NCBI GenBank assembly: GCA_004352715.1
Contig: SCFE01000003.1
Span: 126,179 to 190,178 of the forward strand
Direction of reading: 5' to 3'
DNA: 64,000 nt
From: Hofstenia miamia
Taxonomy: Eukaryota; Xenacoelomorpha; Acoela
A program made the position numbers and the translations under genes. Shown one piece after another: positions 10,745 through 23,322 of the stretch. Every line of letters starts with the position of its first letter. Position 1 is the stretch's first letter. Under the pieces are notes generated by a model that saw only the letters and a program-made list of their open reading frames with translations, made no database searches and was not told where the DNA came from.

Positions 10745-11808
10745 GTGAGTACTATTCTTTGTGAAAATTCAATAATTATTTTCATCAAATTCGTAATTGC
10801 AATATTATTGATTCAAATTTTCAAACTTTCCAGAGTTAAGTACAGGGGTGTACGCAGCAGATGTGGGCATCTTATAACCCGTGTCTTCTCGAGTCGGACA
10901 TCGGGTATGATTGGGTTGGGGCACAGTTACTTCAATTTGGTTCGGGTCGGATACGCTTGGGCTAGGGAGCAGGCTATGTCGGATAGACATAATTATCGGG
11001 TATGATAAGCTGGATAAAATGCAATATTTAGTATGTATTTTTTTGCAATTAATGGAATTTTGATATTGAGTATTTTGTTTCTTCGAGTCTATCAGGTCGG
11101 GTGAGTGAATCAATAATCGGTTCGGGTCGGGTCGGGTACAGTTCCATTATTAAATGTCCATTACTGGTATGCAGGATTTTTTGACAGGGAATATCTCGTT
11201 TATAATCAACTTTAGTGGCCAATAGTGAGGCGAAGCCGCTCGAACTTTTGAAAATATTTTTTTTAAAGTTTTTTTATTAAAATTTTTTGATTTAATCAAT
11301 CAAAGCTAATGTTGAAAACCTGACACTTCTGTACCCCAATGTTTAAATATATAGTGAGAAAGTGATCCATTCGTATAATCACAATTGTCGTATAAATTGA
11401 CCAAACTACGGTTCTTTGAATTCTCATTATATTTTACATAGTGTTCATTTTTTGTGCTAAAGTAGTATGATTTTCTGGAAAATTTTGTTTATAAAAAGCA
11501 CTTCTATATTCCATATATTTAGATTTTTTGTTTCAATTAAAAATTTCGAATTGCAAGGCAGCATTTAAGTCATCAGTAATGTTTCTGCACTGTTGCATTT
11601 CTTTTTCATTATAACCACGTGTACATTTTTCATTTTTTCCAAAACAATTTTCAATTTCAATTTTTCTGTTTAGATGGGAGTAGTGCTAAAAACGAATAAT
11701 CAAGCTAAAGCTTAATCGTTAGTTTGTAGGTAGAACGATTTCTGCTAAAATGCTATCTTTAATATTTTGCCTAGAATGCTCAGTATTTCTTATTACTTAT
11801 GCAGAAGA

Positions 11809-11853
<45 letters not shown>

Positions 11854-13324
11854 AATGCAATTTGACCTATTAATATCGTTTAGACATTTAAGAACTCTGC
11901 TGTAATTATCAGTGTGATTTCTGTTGAAAGAGTCATTGCTGTGCAGTTTCCAATCTTTTACAAGAAATCCTTTGGGCAAAAAACATGTTATGCATTTGTG
12001 ATGTTCCCCTGGCTATACAGTGCAGTTATTATGTATATAAAAGATCATTTTACTTTGGTCATCAATGATGGATTTTGCGATCAGATTTGGAGCAACTACT
12101 ACATTGGCATTATGAATTCAGCCAACTACATGCTAATGCAGTTAATGTTGCCTGTATTTTGTTATTCCTGTATTGCTTTCTGCATCTCTAGACGCATTAG
12201 GAAAATGAAATCAGGTAACTGCGCCTGATATAACGCCTCAATTTGTTAGTGTAGTGGGTGCTTCAACCAAGTTATTTTGATAAAAATATATTGTGTGTAA
12301 TCTGGAAAACTGATGATAAATCAATGCAGTTAAATGTTCTAGCTGAAAATTTGAAATAAACATTAACAATACTAAATTTATAAAATTTATAATTTTTGCT
12401 TTGCTGTTCACGACTGCGATTCTACTCCCGACCCTTCCTACAAATATAATTAAATGATAAGTTGTTTCATATCATTATAGAGTCCTTTCATTAAGAAAAA
12501 ATCATTAGTATATGATAATGTTTAACTTAAACAGCATTGAAATTTCTGAAAAAATTTAAAGTCTTTCTAAATCTGAAAACACATAGGCGTCTCTCATTTG
12601 TTGTTTGCGTTTTTAAACCCCTTCGCTGCACGAATGTACGGTCTATCTACATGTAAATATACAGCTTGAAATTTTATATTGATCCGATAGTCCTTAAACC
12701 TGTAATATAAATGAGCAGTAAATATGCAGAGAATTCAATTTTTTATAAAATATGAATTTTTCAAGAACAATATCTAATTTTCTCAAGTACTTTGGGCAGA
12801 GCATTACATTTTAGCAGAAATTTTCAACATTACAGTCAAGCACATTCATCAATGGATGCGTCCTCCCATGCCTCAATATTTTAAAATTTTCAAATGAGCC
12901 TGTGAAAAAAACGATTTATCCTTTTAAAAGGACACCAGGCTGCTTAATTGAACAAACCAAAAAATTGAAAGGAAACATTCAATGAAAGATTTTCCACTTC
13001 TAACAATTCAAATATTTAGGTGAGAAGAATACTGGGAAAATTATATCAAGTGCTCAAGCCAAAATCACCAAGATGTTGTTTACAGTTTCATTTATTTTTA
13101 TTATTACAACATTTCCTGATAATTTGCATTATAATTTTTTCGTTCCAATTCTAGATATTCAATTGTGGAGTTTTGACAGTGTTCTTAGTAAGATTCTAGT
13201 AACCCTTGCAATGATAAATGTTCTAATCAACATATTTATTTATCCATTCGTAGATTCTGACTTCAAACTTGCAGTAATTAATACTATTTCAATGAATAAT
13301 GTTTTGAAAAACTCACGAATTTGA
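10436..13324 (+). CDS. Class A (rhodopsin-like) GPCR, paralogue A, three exons
   Basis: Join of 10436-10744, 11884-12214 and 13020-13324 (945 nt, 314 residues). Junctions are GT-AG: TATGCT|GTGAGT to TTTAG|ACATTT (phase 0) and TCAG|GTAACT to TTTAG|GTGAG (phase 1). Seven hydrophobic segments are visible. N31 sits in TM1 (GFFSN), LAVSD with D59 in TM2, and C93 before TM3. ERV replaces DRY. W is in TM4 (FPW), a Cys in loop 2 (GFC) and P in TM5 (MLPVFCY). TTFPD replaces CWxP in TM6, and NIFIYP replaces NPxxY in TM7. The sequon NLT at residue 8 suggests an extracellular N-terminus. M7 is an alternative start. The ligand is unknown. It is the most diverged of the three paralogues here and the only one on +. 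Confidence 0.8.
10838..11162. repeat. GGGTCGG-rich insertion in GPCR A intron 1
   Basis: Opens with ACAGGGGTGTACGCAG, similar to hAT-type ends. It carries several CGGGTCGG words on the plus strand and finishes with tandem TCGGG units (11120-11140). It belongs with the dispersed GC-rich repeat seen at 9255-9500. The exact right boundary is uncertain. Confidence 0.4.
11163..11345 (-). mobile_element. MITE copy in GPCR A intron 1 (GAGGCGAAGCC family)
   Basis: Shares blocks in order with the reverse complement of 18863-19107: GGTATGCAGGATTTT, then GAGGCGAAGCC, then a TTTTGAAAATATT stretch, then TTTTTTGATTTA, then GAAAACCTGAC. It is therefore a diverged copy of the same non-autonomous element in the opposite orientation. 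Confidence 0.55.
11815..11846. repeat. (TA)n microsatellite
   Basis: About 16 TA units, 37 bp before the exon 2 acceptor of GPCR A. Confidence 0.95.
11884..12214 (+). CDS. GPCR A exon 2 (TM3-TM5)
   Basis: 331 nt, identical in length to exon 2 of both paralogues. It encodes the NSAVIISVISVERVIAVQFP stretch of TM3, then FPW of TM4, the loop-2 Cys and TM5 ending in CISRRIRK. Ends phase 1 at TCAG|GTAACT. Confidence 0.8.
13020..13324 (+). CDS. GPCR A exon 3 (TM6-TM7, C-tail)
   Basis: Begins two bases before GAG AAG AAT after TTTAG. Encodes ITKMLFTVSFIFIITTFPDN (TM6) and NVLINIFIYPFVDSDFKLAV (TM7 and helix 8), then a short tail to TGA. Confidence 0.8.
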
Positions 13325-13347
13325 GATTTATGTGTGGCATATTGCTA

Positions 13348-13566
13348 TTATTTTCCAAGCCTGTAGCCAGACAAAATCCCCAGGGGGCACACCTATGACG
13401 TAATGATATATTGAAAGCAGATTAGTGGTGTGTTTTTAAATGTTCAAAGGGGGGACCCTTTTATATTTTTTTGGCACTACTGCTTACATTTTTCTCAGGG
13501 GGGCACAGATTTTCCCAGAGGGGGCCGTGCCCCCCTGGCCCCCGTGGCTACAGCCTTGTTATTTTC
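13348..13566. mobile_element. hAT-type MITE with 8-bp target duplication
   Basis: The element spans 13356-13558 (203 bp). Its inverted ends are CAAGCCTGTAGCC and CAAGGCTGTAGCC (one mismatch in 13). It is flanked by perfect 8-bp direct repeats TTATTTTC at 13348-13355 and 13559-13566. The interior is rich in GGGGG/CCCCC runs. An 8-bp duplication and short TIR fit the hAT superfamily. It sits 23 bp after the GPCR A stop codon, so it probably lies in the 3' UTR. Confidence 0.75.
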
Positions 13567-13623
13567 CCACGCTTTTATCGATAGAATAACTAAGCAAGAT
13601 ATAATGTATATATGCATGTACAT

Positions 13624-13650
13624 ATATTATATATATATATATATATATAA
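13624..13650. repeat. (TA)n microsatellite
   Basis: Short TA run downstream of GPCR A. Confidence 0.9.
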
Positions 13651-14094
13651 TGATATATTTATCATAAATTCATATTGCTGCTATTTGTGATCAACTTAGT
13701 GCCTCTACGACGTTGGGTTTGCAACATAATTTTACTATATTGAGATTGGAATTACATTAATAATATTATTGTAAACCTTAATGTTCATATTGATGTAAAA
13801 CCCTTTCCATTAAATATTTTTGTGTGCAGTCACTAGCCATAGACGTTTCAGTAATTGAGTTTACAGTGAAACAATGTAAATGAGACACATTCCATTTATT
13901 TTTTGGAAGCAGAAGAGGATAAAATTAATTGAAAACTATAGTAAAAAATTTATAATACGACATAATTACTTGGTTTTGCTTAATTGAAAGATATTTCAAG
14001 TATTTCTCATTCTTCTTAATCCGATCTTCAAGTTAGGTTCAATATTTCAAGTAGATTTTAGAACATTCGCTAATTACATGCTTAGTATATTGGT

Positions 14095-16280
14095 AAATAT
14101 AATATTCTAAGAAAGTGTTCAATAACTAAAACCGTTGTAGATTCTAGATTACTAATCTATGCTCAAAAACATTTTCAGTAAATTTAATATCACATGGTCT
14201 TTGGTTTCCTTATTAAAATATAATATTCTAAGAAAGTGTTCAATAACTAAAACCGTTGTAGATTCTAGATTACTAATCTATGCTCAAAAACATTTTCAGT
14301 AAATTTAATATCACATGGTCTTTGGTTTCCTTATTAAAATATAATATTCTAAGAAAGTGTTCAATAACTAAAACCGTTGTAGATTCTAGATTACTAATCT
14401 ATGCTCAAAAACATTTTCAGTAAATTTAATATCACATGGTCTTTGGTTTCCTTATTAAAATATAATATTCTAAGAAAGTGTTCAATAACTAAAACCGTTG
14501 TAGATTCTAGATTACTAATCTATGCTCAAAAACATTTTCAGTAAATTTAATATCACATGGTCTTTGGTTTCCTTATTAAAATATAATATTCTAAGAAAGT
14601 GTTCAATAACTAAAACCGTTGTAGATTCTAGATTACTAATCTATGCTCAAAAACATTTTCAGTAAATTTAATATCACATGGTCTTTGGTTTCCTTATTAA
14701 AATATAATATTCTAAGAAAGTGTTCAATAACTAAAACCGTTGTAGATTCTAGATTACTAATCTATGCTCAAAAACATTTTCAGTAAATTTAATATCACAT
14801 GGTCTTTGGTTTCCTTATTAAAATATAATATTCTAAGAAAGTGTTCAATAACTAAAACCGTTGTAGATTCTAGATTACTAATCTATGCTCAAAAACATTT
14901 TCAGTAAATTTAATATCACATGGTCTTTGGTTTCCTTATTAAAATATAATATTCTAAGAAAGTGTTCAATAACTAAAACCGTTGTAGATTCTAGATTACT
15001 AATCTATGCTCAAAAACATTTTCAGTAAATTTAATATCACATGGTCTTTGGTTTCCTTATTAAAATATAATATTCTAAGAAAGTGTTCAATAACTAAAAC
15101 CGTTGTAGATTCTAGATTACTAATCTATGCTCAAAAACATTTTCAGTAAATTTAATATCACATGGTCTTTGGTTTCCTTATTAAAATATAATATTCTAAG
15201 AAAGTGTTCAATAACTAAAACCGTTGTAGATTCTAGATTACTAATCTATGCTCAAAAACATTTTCAGTAAATTTAATATCACATGGTCTTTGGTTTCCTT
15301 ATTAAAATATAATATTCTAAGAAAGTGTTCAATAACTAAAACCGTTGTAGATTCTAGATTACTAATCTATGCTCAAAAACATTTTCAGTAAATTTAATAT
15401 CACATGGTCTTTGGTTTCCTTATTAAAATATAATATTCTAAGAAAGTGTTCAATAACTAAAACCGTTGTAGATTCTAGATTACTAATCTATGCTCAAAAA
15501 CATTTTCAGTAAATTTAATATCACATGGTCTTTGGTTTCCTTATTAAAATATAATATTCTAAGAAAGTGTTCAATAACTAAAACCGTTGTAGATTCTAGA
15601 TTACTAATCTATGCTCAAAAACATTTTCAGTAAATTTAATATCACATGGTCTTTGGTTTCCTTATTAAAATATAATATTCTAAGAAAGTGTTCAATAACT
15701 AAAACCGTTGTAGATTCTAGATTACTAATCTATGCTCAAAAACATTTTCAGTAAATTTAATATCACATGGTCTTTGGTTTCCTTATTAAAATATAATATT
15801 CTAAGAAAGTGTTCAATAACTAAAACCGTTGTAGATTCTAGATTACTAATCTATGCTCAAAAACATTTTCAGTAAATTTAATATCACATGGTCTTTGGTT
15901 TCCTTATTAAAATATAATATTCTAAGAAAGTGTTCAATAACTAAAACCGTTGTAGATTCTAGATTACTAATCTATGCTCAAAAACATTTTCAGTAAATTT
16001 AATATCACATGGTCTTTGGTTTCCTTATTAAAATATAATATTCTAAGAAAGTGTTCAATAACTAAAACCGTTGTAGATTCTAGATTACTAATCTATGCTC
16101 AAAAACATTTTCAGTAAATTTAATATCACATGGTCTTTGGTTTCCTTATTAAAATATAATATTCTAAGAAAGTGTTCAATAACTAAAACCGTTGTAGATT
16201 CTAGATTACTAATCTATGCTCAAAAACATTTTCAGTAAATTTAATATCACATGGTCTTTGGTTTCCTTATTAAAATATAA
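14095..16280. repeat. 121-bp satellite, 18 tandem copies
   Basis: A unit of 121 bp repeats from 14095 to 16280. The word GCTCAAAAAC recurs at 14161 and every 121 bp after, 18 times, to 16218. By eye all copies are identical. Each unit carries a perfect 15-nt hairpin (TAGATT, ACT, AATCTA) and one TTCTAAGAA. There is no ORF. Such homogeneity indicates very recent amplification or strong homogenisation. The copy number may be compressed or extended by assembly. Confidence 0.95.
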
Positions 16281-18395
16281 GTTGCCAAATATGACAAAGT
16301 ATAAATTGCTTGACTTAGTTTAGGCACTTAAGTTTAGCGAATTTATGGTGTAAACAAGAATAGCTAACAAACTCTAAATAAATATAGTAAAATATCTGGC
16401 CGCGGCTGAGATCTAAGTAGCTGCAACCGGCAGTGGCCACAAGTATTGAGGCCGCTTCCGTCCGTAAATTTTTTATGGTATATAAAATTCAAAACAGTTC
16501 TAATAATTTATATGGACTTGCACTTACCTTGAATAACACTCATTATTATTTGTAAAATGTATATCTATGTATGTCTAAATAAATATATATATTTTTTTTC
16601 TTTAGAAATGTAACTAACTGTTGATAAGAAATTTGAAAAACCGTTATTTTTTTTGCGAAAATTACTTTAAAATCACTTCATATGTTGAGATATAGGTATT
16701 GAAAATCTAGAAAAGTTTTTTATAATAACAACTTCCTTCAAATCTTTAGTTAGCCAATGCTTTGAAATTCTTGCCTAGACTACAATTTTCAAAATTAATT
16801 ACATTCTTTCATAAAGTAGCACAAAGCAAACTGAAAATTGTCTTAATTGAAAGTTAGCCACAAATCCGACAATATAAACATAAAATTTCTTCAATAAGAA
16901 GATGTAATATTCATATTTTAAAATAGGAAATGTTGTATTCTCGTTTTTTTGTTATAATATTATTAGTGCATATCAAAATCATCATAGAAATATATTGCTC
17001 GTCTTTTATCATTTTTAATAATGCATATTTCTAGACATTTTCGAACTCTTTTCTTGATCTTGTGAATGTGCTAACTTGCAAGAGTAAACAGCTGTGTTGA
17101 AAAATTACTCGTTTCCTGGAATTACGTGAAAATATTTTTCAGTAAAAATTCCAATTTAAGTTCTGCCCATACCTAATGCTCAATGATTAAGGCATTGAAG
17201 CGCATGAGAGCAATAACTAACCCTATCTAATTCTTTTTCAGTAGATTTACTACACAAGCCCTGTGCAAATCGTGTACAAAGCCAGACGTCGTAATTTTCT
17301 AATGCAAGGAAAAAAACTCCAAGATCTTTGGGTGCCTTCAGATTTTGAATATCTATTAATTCTTGAGTTATGCGTGCTTAAAGTGTTCTTCGAAAGCCAT
17401 CACTGATTTTAGAAAACGTTTAGAGTTAATTCTCTAAGAGCCTTGTTCAAATTGAATCAATTTAGAATAGAGTCCCTCGCTAGCACTAAAGAGTTAATGA
17501 TTTTCTTAGAGTTTACGAGTTAGAATTTTGTGCAAACATTAATGAACTAATTGCTATGAAATTTTCAACAGACATGTCTTAGTCCAAAAAAGAATTCACA
17601 GCTTTCTTAAAATAACCATTTCAATTCCTATTACTTAATGATTTCCCATTATTTTTTATTTCATTTGTTAGCAACATTATGAAAAATCTACAGCCCGTGT
17701 GTCGCAAAGCCTTTAAAAAACAATCTAGTAAAGTACTAAAATATTCATTGCACTTAAATCCTTCAAAATTATAAACTATAAAAATGAACCTTTTTGTAAA
17801 TGAAATTTTTTCAATAGCAAATACTGCTATTTCAATCTTCAAAAGGAGTAGACTCTAATAATTCTTAAACTGAATATTTCTCCTAGATGTCTTTTGACTT
17901 TGGAATTTCTTCAAGTGGATTATTGTTTTACATACTTATTTGTTCATTCTGTTCTTGAAACAATATTTCATAGACGTATAAACAGTCAAGAAATAAAATT
18001 TACTATCTAACATCGAATTGAATTCAAATTTCATAAAACAACGAAAGTTTCTTAAATGCTGCAATTGAGTAGATATCAGTTATGCTAGAATACCAAAAGA
18101 GGAATCATGCGTGATAAGTCATTTATATTCTAAGATGTGGCAGGGTCATGGAATTTCAGACTGTATTGGATGACTATGGAAATTTGAGTTGCAGTATTGC
18201 TAATCGGGAACTTGAAAAATTCAGTCAATTATATGTTGAGAATGTAATAATCGAAATAGCAATGGAGGTTCTTAATAAAGTCATTTTATGGTTGTTTTGT
18301 ACATCTGAAACCTCATTGCTATAACGTTCAGATTCTTCATTACTCTAAACAATGTTGGTATAACAATGTCAATTTAAGGTACATAGATTGTTTTG
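16281..18395. other. AT-rich intergenic sequence
   Basis: A short CpG-containing GC-rich patch lies at 16398-16475 just after the satellite (GGCCGCGGCTGAG and GAGGCCGCTTCCGTCCG). The segment 17329-17395 is repeated in diverged form at 48841-48887. No gene is supported; the ORF on - at 17621-17842 has no recognisable feature. Confidence 0.5.
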
Positions 18396-18451
18396 TATAT
18401 ATATATATATATATATATACATACATATATATATACATATATATATATATT
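18396..18451. repeat. (TA)n microsatellite with CATA interruptions
   Basis: Three TA tracts separated by ACATA interruptions. Confidence 0.9.
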
Positions 18452-18858
18452 AACCGAGTTTAGCTATTTTAGACTTTAGCTTATGATTAAAATCAGTGTC
18501 TCAATTTTCTTGTTTTTAAATTAACTCGTACTTGTCAACACGAAACAATTGTAAATAGAAGTGGAAAACTATAATTGTTTAATGGATTAAGGAAAACGGG
18601 TGGTACTAAACATCGAGGCTTATTGCCTTGATTTCGCCATAAACGAGCTGAAAGGGCCATGAAAATTTCGCATAGCAATAGCCTGAGAAGGAAATGTTAG
18701 ATGTTGTGAAAAAGGGACAACACCTTAGATATTTATAATAATCTGGATATTTGAAATAAAGCTAATTGAAAACCTATTTATTCATTTATGATATAATTAT
18801 GTAATTGTAATTAAAGGAATATTCATGCCGGCAAAATAGAGAATGGATTGGGGCTTCG

Positions 18859-19111
18859 TTAACAGTGTCGTACGCAGGGGGATGGGGACATGGTGGAATG
18901 TCCCCCCCCGTCAGGTTTCCAAAATTGATTTTGACTGGATAAATCAAAAAAATTTTCGTAAAAAATTGAAAAATTTAAAATCTAGCATCGTGAAATGCAT
19001 TTTTAGGGTCTAATTTCTCAATATTTTCAAAAATTTTCGCGGGGCTTCGCCTCGCATTGGGAAATTACGATGAAGTCCCCCCGTCAGAAAATCCTGCATA
19101 CGCAGGATTAA
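18859..19111 (+). mobile_element. MITE flanked by TTAA (GGGCTTCGCCTC family)
   Basis: Ends are CAGTGTCGTACGCAGGGGG on the left and CCTGCATACGCAGGA on the right, an imperfect inverted pair. TTAA lies on both sides (18859-18862 and 19108-19111). The interior has G/C runs near both ends and GCGGGGCTTCGCCTCGC in the middle. A diverged inverted copy is in GPCR A intron 1, and fragments occur near 25597-25620 and 44694-44760. TTAA duplication suggests piggyBac or Kolobok type, but TTAA is common in AT-rich DNA. Confidence 0.55.
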
Positions 19112-22100
19112 AATAAGTCAATGTTATTAAGAGTTTATTGCGTGTAATCATATGTATTCAAATAAAAATTACAAATAGTAAAGGAAATGCTATATTCATG
19201 ATAATCATTTTTTGCACATATTAGAGTAAAAAATAGATTCGTGATGCAAACAACACAGCCGTTGCTACATGTGAACAGAATTTTGTGGGTTTGAATCCCA
19301 CCAAATGATTTAATTCAATTAATTAACGCAAAGGTTGCAACTATTTTGTTTAATTATAATCATTATCATCTCAGAACCCGGAAAATCTTGAATTTTCTGT
19401 TAGACTGATATTTCCCAAATTTCGTGAGGTAGAGGCAATTCACCAAAACAAATTTTCATAGATTTATTGTGCGTTATGCTTTCTACGATTAAATCAGCAT
19501 TAAACTGTTAAAATTAGCGAAGCTTTAAAGGGTTTGGAAGCTAAATTTTCAAGACTTGAAAAATATTGAGATTCACAAAATTGTTTTCAGAATACAAAAT
19601 TAAATATCAACATAAAATTAATCGATCAATTTAACATTATCGCACTTTTTGAAAAAATCAAAATACATAACGAAACATAAATTAACATATAACAAATGAA
19701 TGAAAAAAAAATACCGCTTAGGTTTAATATCTTATATATCAATAAATTTCAAACAGAAAAAGCAAGACTAGATTTATATTATATAAAAAGCTAAAATACA
19801 TATGATTTGTGTGAGGCTATATTGCATTTATATTTTACCCGTCCCTTTAAGCTAGTTTATGGCGAAATCAATTCAATATACGGCAATATTTAGTAGCACC
19901 CAAGAAAAACCAGGAATGTACATAAGTACTAGAGTAATATGTACAAACAAGTTTTGTAATTTTACAATCACTTTTCCATTTAACTTCGTTTGAGTTTGTG
20001 TCGTCTGCTGTTTTAGCTCTACAAAAGTTACCAATAACTATTTATATTTTGCATTGTTATGCTTAATAGTATGTTGTAGCAGTTGATTTTATAGTGTTGG
20101 CAAGTTTTAGTAGGAGAATCTGCACGACTCCCTGAACAATTCCGAAGGAGATAACAAATTAGGTTTCCGATAACTCATGCCACCATCTTTTTTTTTTTCC
20201 CACCACTTGTAACCACAAGTAGGCTCCTTATTGCAAAGCCCCAGTAATTAATGCCAGATCGAAACCCTACTAGTGACTACTTAGCTGCACGACTTTATAC
20301 CGCTTCTACAATGTGATAAGCAATTTTCAATTCTTATAGAAGGTCTTTGTTAGTGGGTATAATAGATTTTGAATCATATTGTTTCTATTGAGGAAATATC
20401 TCATTTTTTTACAACCGACATAATTCAATTGATGCGATGTAAATTTATCAATTTTTTACATTCTCTGTTCTAGAATTACATGTATTCATGAAAGTTGACA
20501 ACAATTTGAGAATAATGCAAAAACAGCATTGATAAAAATTTCATTTAAAAATTCATTTTTTAAATGCATTGACCACGAATTCATGAACTATGTGACATGT
20601 ATCAAATACCATTCATAGTTAAGGTTTCTTTATATGTTTGTGACATGTTGCATGTCAACAATAATTAAATTCAATGTAATTAGGGCATACACATAGTTAA
20701 AAATTTGAGTGAACCTATATATTAATATTATGCTTGAATCTCTTAAACTGAAATTTAAATATTGAAGATTCTATTTAATAGAAATACTTTTGAGAATTTT
20801 CACAATCGACATCACCTTCAGTATCTAGCAATTATACTCTCATTCTGCAAATGTATATTTTTATAATTGACATCTGGAAATATAGTTTGTGTTGTATTTC
20901 TAGTTATCCCATCCTAATGCCATTTTTTGTAAATTCAATAATATTAGAAGGGCATTACCTTTTAATGCAGTGGAAACATTCTAGAAAATTTTATGCATTA
21001 GTTAATTATTGCTTATATTTTTTTCTGTGTAATTCCTTTTGAAATACTTACACCAAATTTTTTCTTAAAACGATTGAATAGCATGCCTAAGTTAAAAATT
21101 CCAAAGCATGTACATATAATTGTGACTGAGTACTCTTGTTTTTTTATAAATCAATGATTGGCTAAAAAGTGGAATTTGAACTTCACAAATAATACACCCA
21201 GTACATGAAATGAAATTGACTTTGTATATTGGTAAATTTTATGAGAACTTTCAAAGTGAATTGTAATGAATCTAGGCAACAACGGAAATTCACAAATAAA
21301 TGTCTATGTTTTTTCATTTAGCTTGTTAATTTAATACATTTGAAGTGATGGGCTTATTAAATCTAACCATAACTGTCTTAATATTATCAAATATTTGCAT
21401 GTGTTTAGGCCAGCCATCTAATATTGAAAACAATTTGTAGCGTCCAGTGGGATTTATAGCTGTCCTTGTTTTGGATTTGTCATAAACATGTTTGTGAAAT
21501 CTCTACTTTATACTACCTATCATTGAAAGTGTTGACATCATTGACATAATGATTACCTCATCACCTATCTAGTGTAGAGGAAGTATTGCTTTACTAACAC
21601 ACAATGCTTCTCGGTAAAATACATAGAAAAAAAATTTTTATTGGTGTGGGCTGAATCAACCCACTCACTGACCTATTAGGCTCCTGTCCGGCAAAGAAAA
21701 ATTAGCACCGCTCAATAAATATTTAATCATGAATATAATGCAATGTCTACGTTGAACTGAAATGCAAAAGCCAAAAAAATTAATTGAATTCGTTGAATAA
21801 TTCATTTTGAATCTAACTAAATGTTTTCAATTAATCAATTAATCACTCAACCCCAGTTACGTGTTGTAAATTTATATCCAGAAAGCAAACTTGACAAATG
21901 GCTGCAGAGTAGCGCCATGGGTTCAATTTTTTGCTCCAAGAAAAATTTTAGCTTTGTGAAATCAAATTTCTTCATTATTTTTTTCATTAGAAATTTAATC
22001 ATCATATGCTCCTGAAAATTTTCTCTATATGCATAGTATGTAAAATGTAAAAAAGTCCAATTAAACGTGCAATTGCCACGCTATGCAAAATTTCCTTGAC

Positions 22101-22380
22101 TAATATATTCAGATATTTCGAAAATATTAACAATAAAAATTTGCATTTTTAGCACATCAGAGTAAATTATTTAAAAACTTTTCACACTGAATATAATTTT
22201 TTGGTATAAGTTACATACTCTTTTATGTTTATTAAATATGTGGTGACAAATCAACTATATAGCGTTTCGTAAATACGTTTTGTATTCCTTATAATTTATT
22301 ATCGTCAGAAGTGCTGGATCAACGGATGTAAGTTTAAACAAACTAAAAGTACTCCACACAAATTTTCTGAGTGGGTGTCA
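19112..22380. other. AT-rich intergenic sequence, nothing firm
   Basis: No coding exons, tandem arrays or inverted repeats were recognised. A lone T-arm-like stem lies at 19285-19302 without the rest of a tRNA. Short ORFs at 20851-21042 and 21821-22015 look random. Confidence 0.45.
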
Positions 22381-22650
22381 ATATTCATAATTCTACATTG
22401 AGCAAAAATTCATTTAAGACTTTGATTTTGTTGTAAATTAGAAAAATTCTCAATCAATGTTTTACTAAAATTTAATAATAAATCGCATTTGAAGCACTAC
22501 AAAAATGTATTTACACCAATTATTTTTACACAAGATGGCGTAACAAATCACATTTTAAAATTACAATGTCAAAGAGCGCTCAGAAAATTTTTAAGTGAAA
22601 GAATAATAAAATTGATTGGTTGTGAGATAAAACCAATGTGTGCAGTTTGA
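22380..22650. repeat. GPCR 3'-flank repeat, copy beside gene B
   Basis: Shares ACAC/ACAAGATGGCGT(A/G)ACAAAT and ATAAAATTGATT followed by GAGATAAAA with 37108-37440, and in diverged form with 40108-40370. It lies about 0.8 kb past the stop of gene B, as the other copies lie past gene C, so it is part of the duplicated receptor locus rather than an independent transposon. Confidence 0.55.
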
Positions 22651-23322
22651 ATAAGGTAATTTTAGATGCAATTTGTCAGCTTTGCAAAAAATCATTAAGT
22701 TTGTATGATAAGTGTTAAAATTCAATTTTTCTACACTGCATTTATTGCCTAACTCATATTTGTGTTTTGATTTAATGTCGGTTAAAATGATCCGAAGATG
22801 ACAATTAGCATGAAAACTAATACAAACTATTAACAAATATATATTATTACATCGAAATTGGCTTGATAATTCAATCTTTCACCACTATTTCATAAGCTCA
22901 TAAGGTAAGGTAGATAATTCTTCAAATTTATTATAATTCTTGGGTATACCAACCATTATAATTTAGCAAAAGGAACATAATAGACTAATTTAATAAATCA
23001 ATCAATATTCAATGTATATTTTAAAAAAATGCTTCAATTAATTAAATGTAATATTCTACAATCAAATCTTGATGCTAAATGCTAAATCACATCCTATTTT
23101 TAGATATTGTTAAATTCAATGCTCAAATAAAATGCACAAACTTATTTTTCAGAAATTCCAATGTATTGCATCTTATTATTACATCTTATGCTTCTCATTA
23201 ATGCAAAGTCGATAAAGCCTGTTCTCAAAAAGAATGCGAAATTCTTTCATTTTACAGAAAAGGCTGTTCCTTGCATGAAATGTAATATACAATAAGAGGT
23301 TATAATTGAAACTAGCATATTA

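Noticed and set aside
10805-11113. Minus-strand ORF in GPCR A intron 1
   Set aside because: Overlaps a GC-rich repeat inside an intron; no domain.
13430-13690. ORF MFLNVQRGDPF... downstream of GPCR A
   Set aside because: Runs through the MITE and a TA microsatellite.
14095-16280. Regular repeat array as a CRISPR
   Set aside because: Units are 121 bp and identical throughout with no variable spacers; eukaryotic satellite context.
14095-16280. Hammerhead-ribozyme satellite
   Set aside because: Neither strand of the unit contains the CTGATGA/GAAA core arrangement.
19285-19302. tRNA gene, from a GTGGGTTTGAATCCCAC stem-loop
   Set aside because: Only a T-arm-like hairpin; no matching acceptor strand, anticodon arm or A box upstream.
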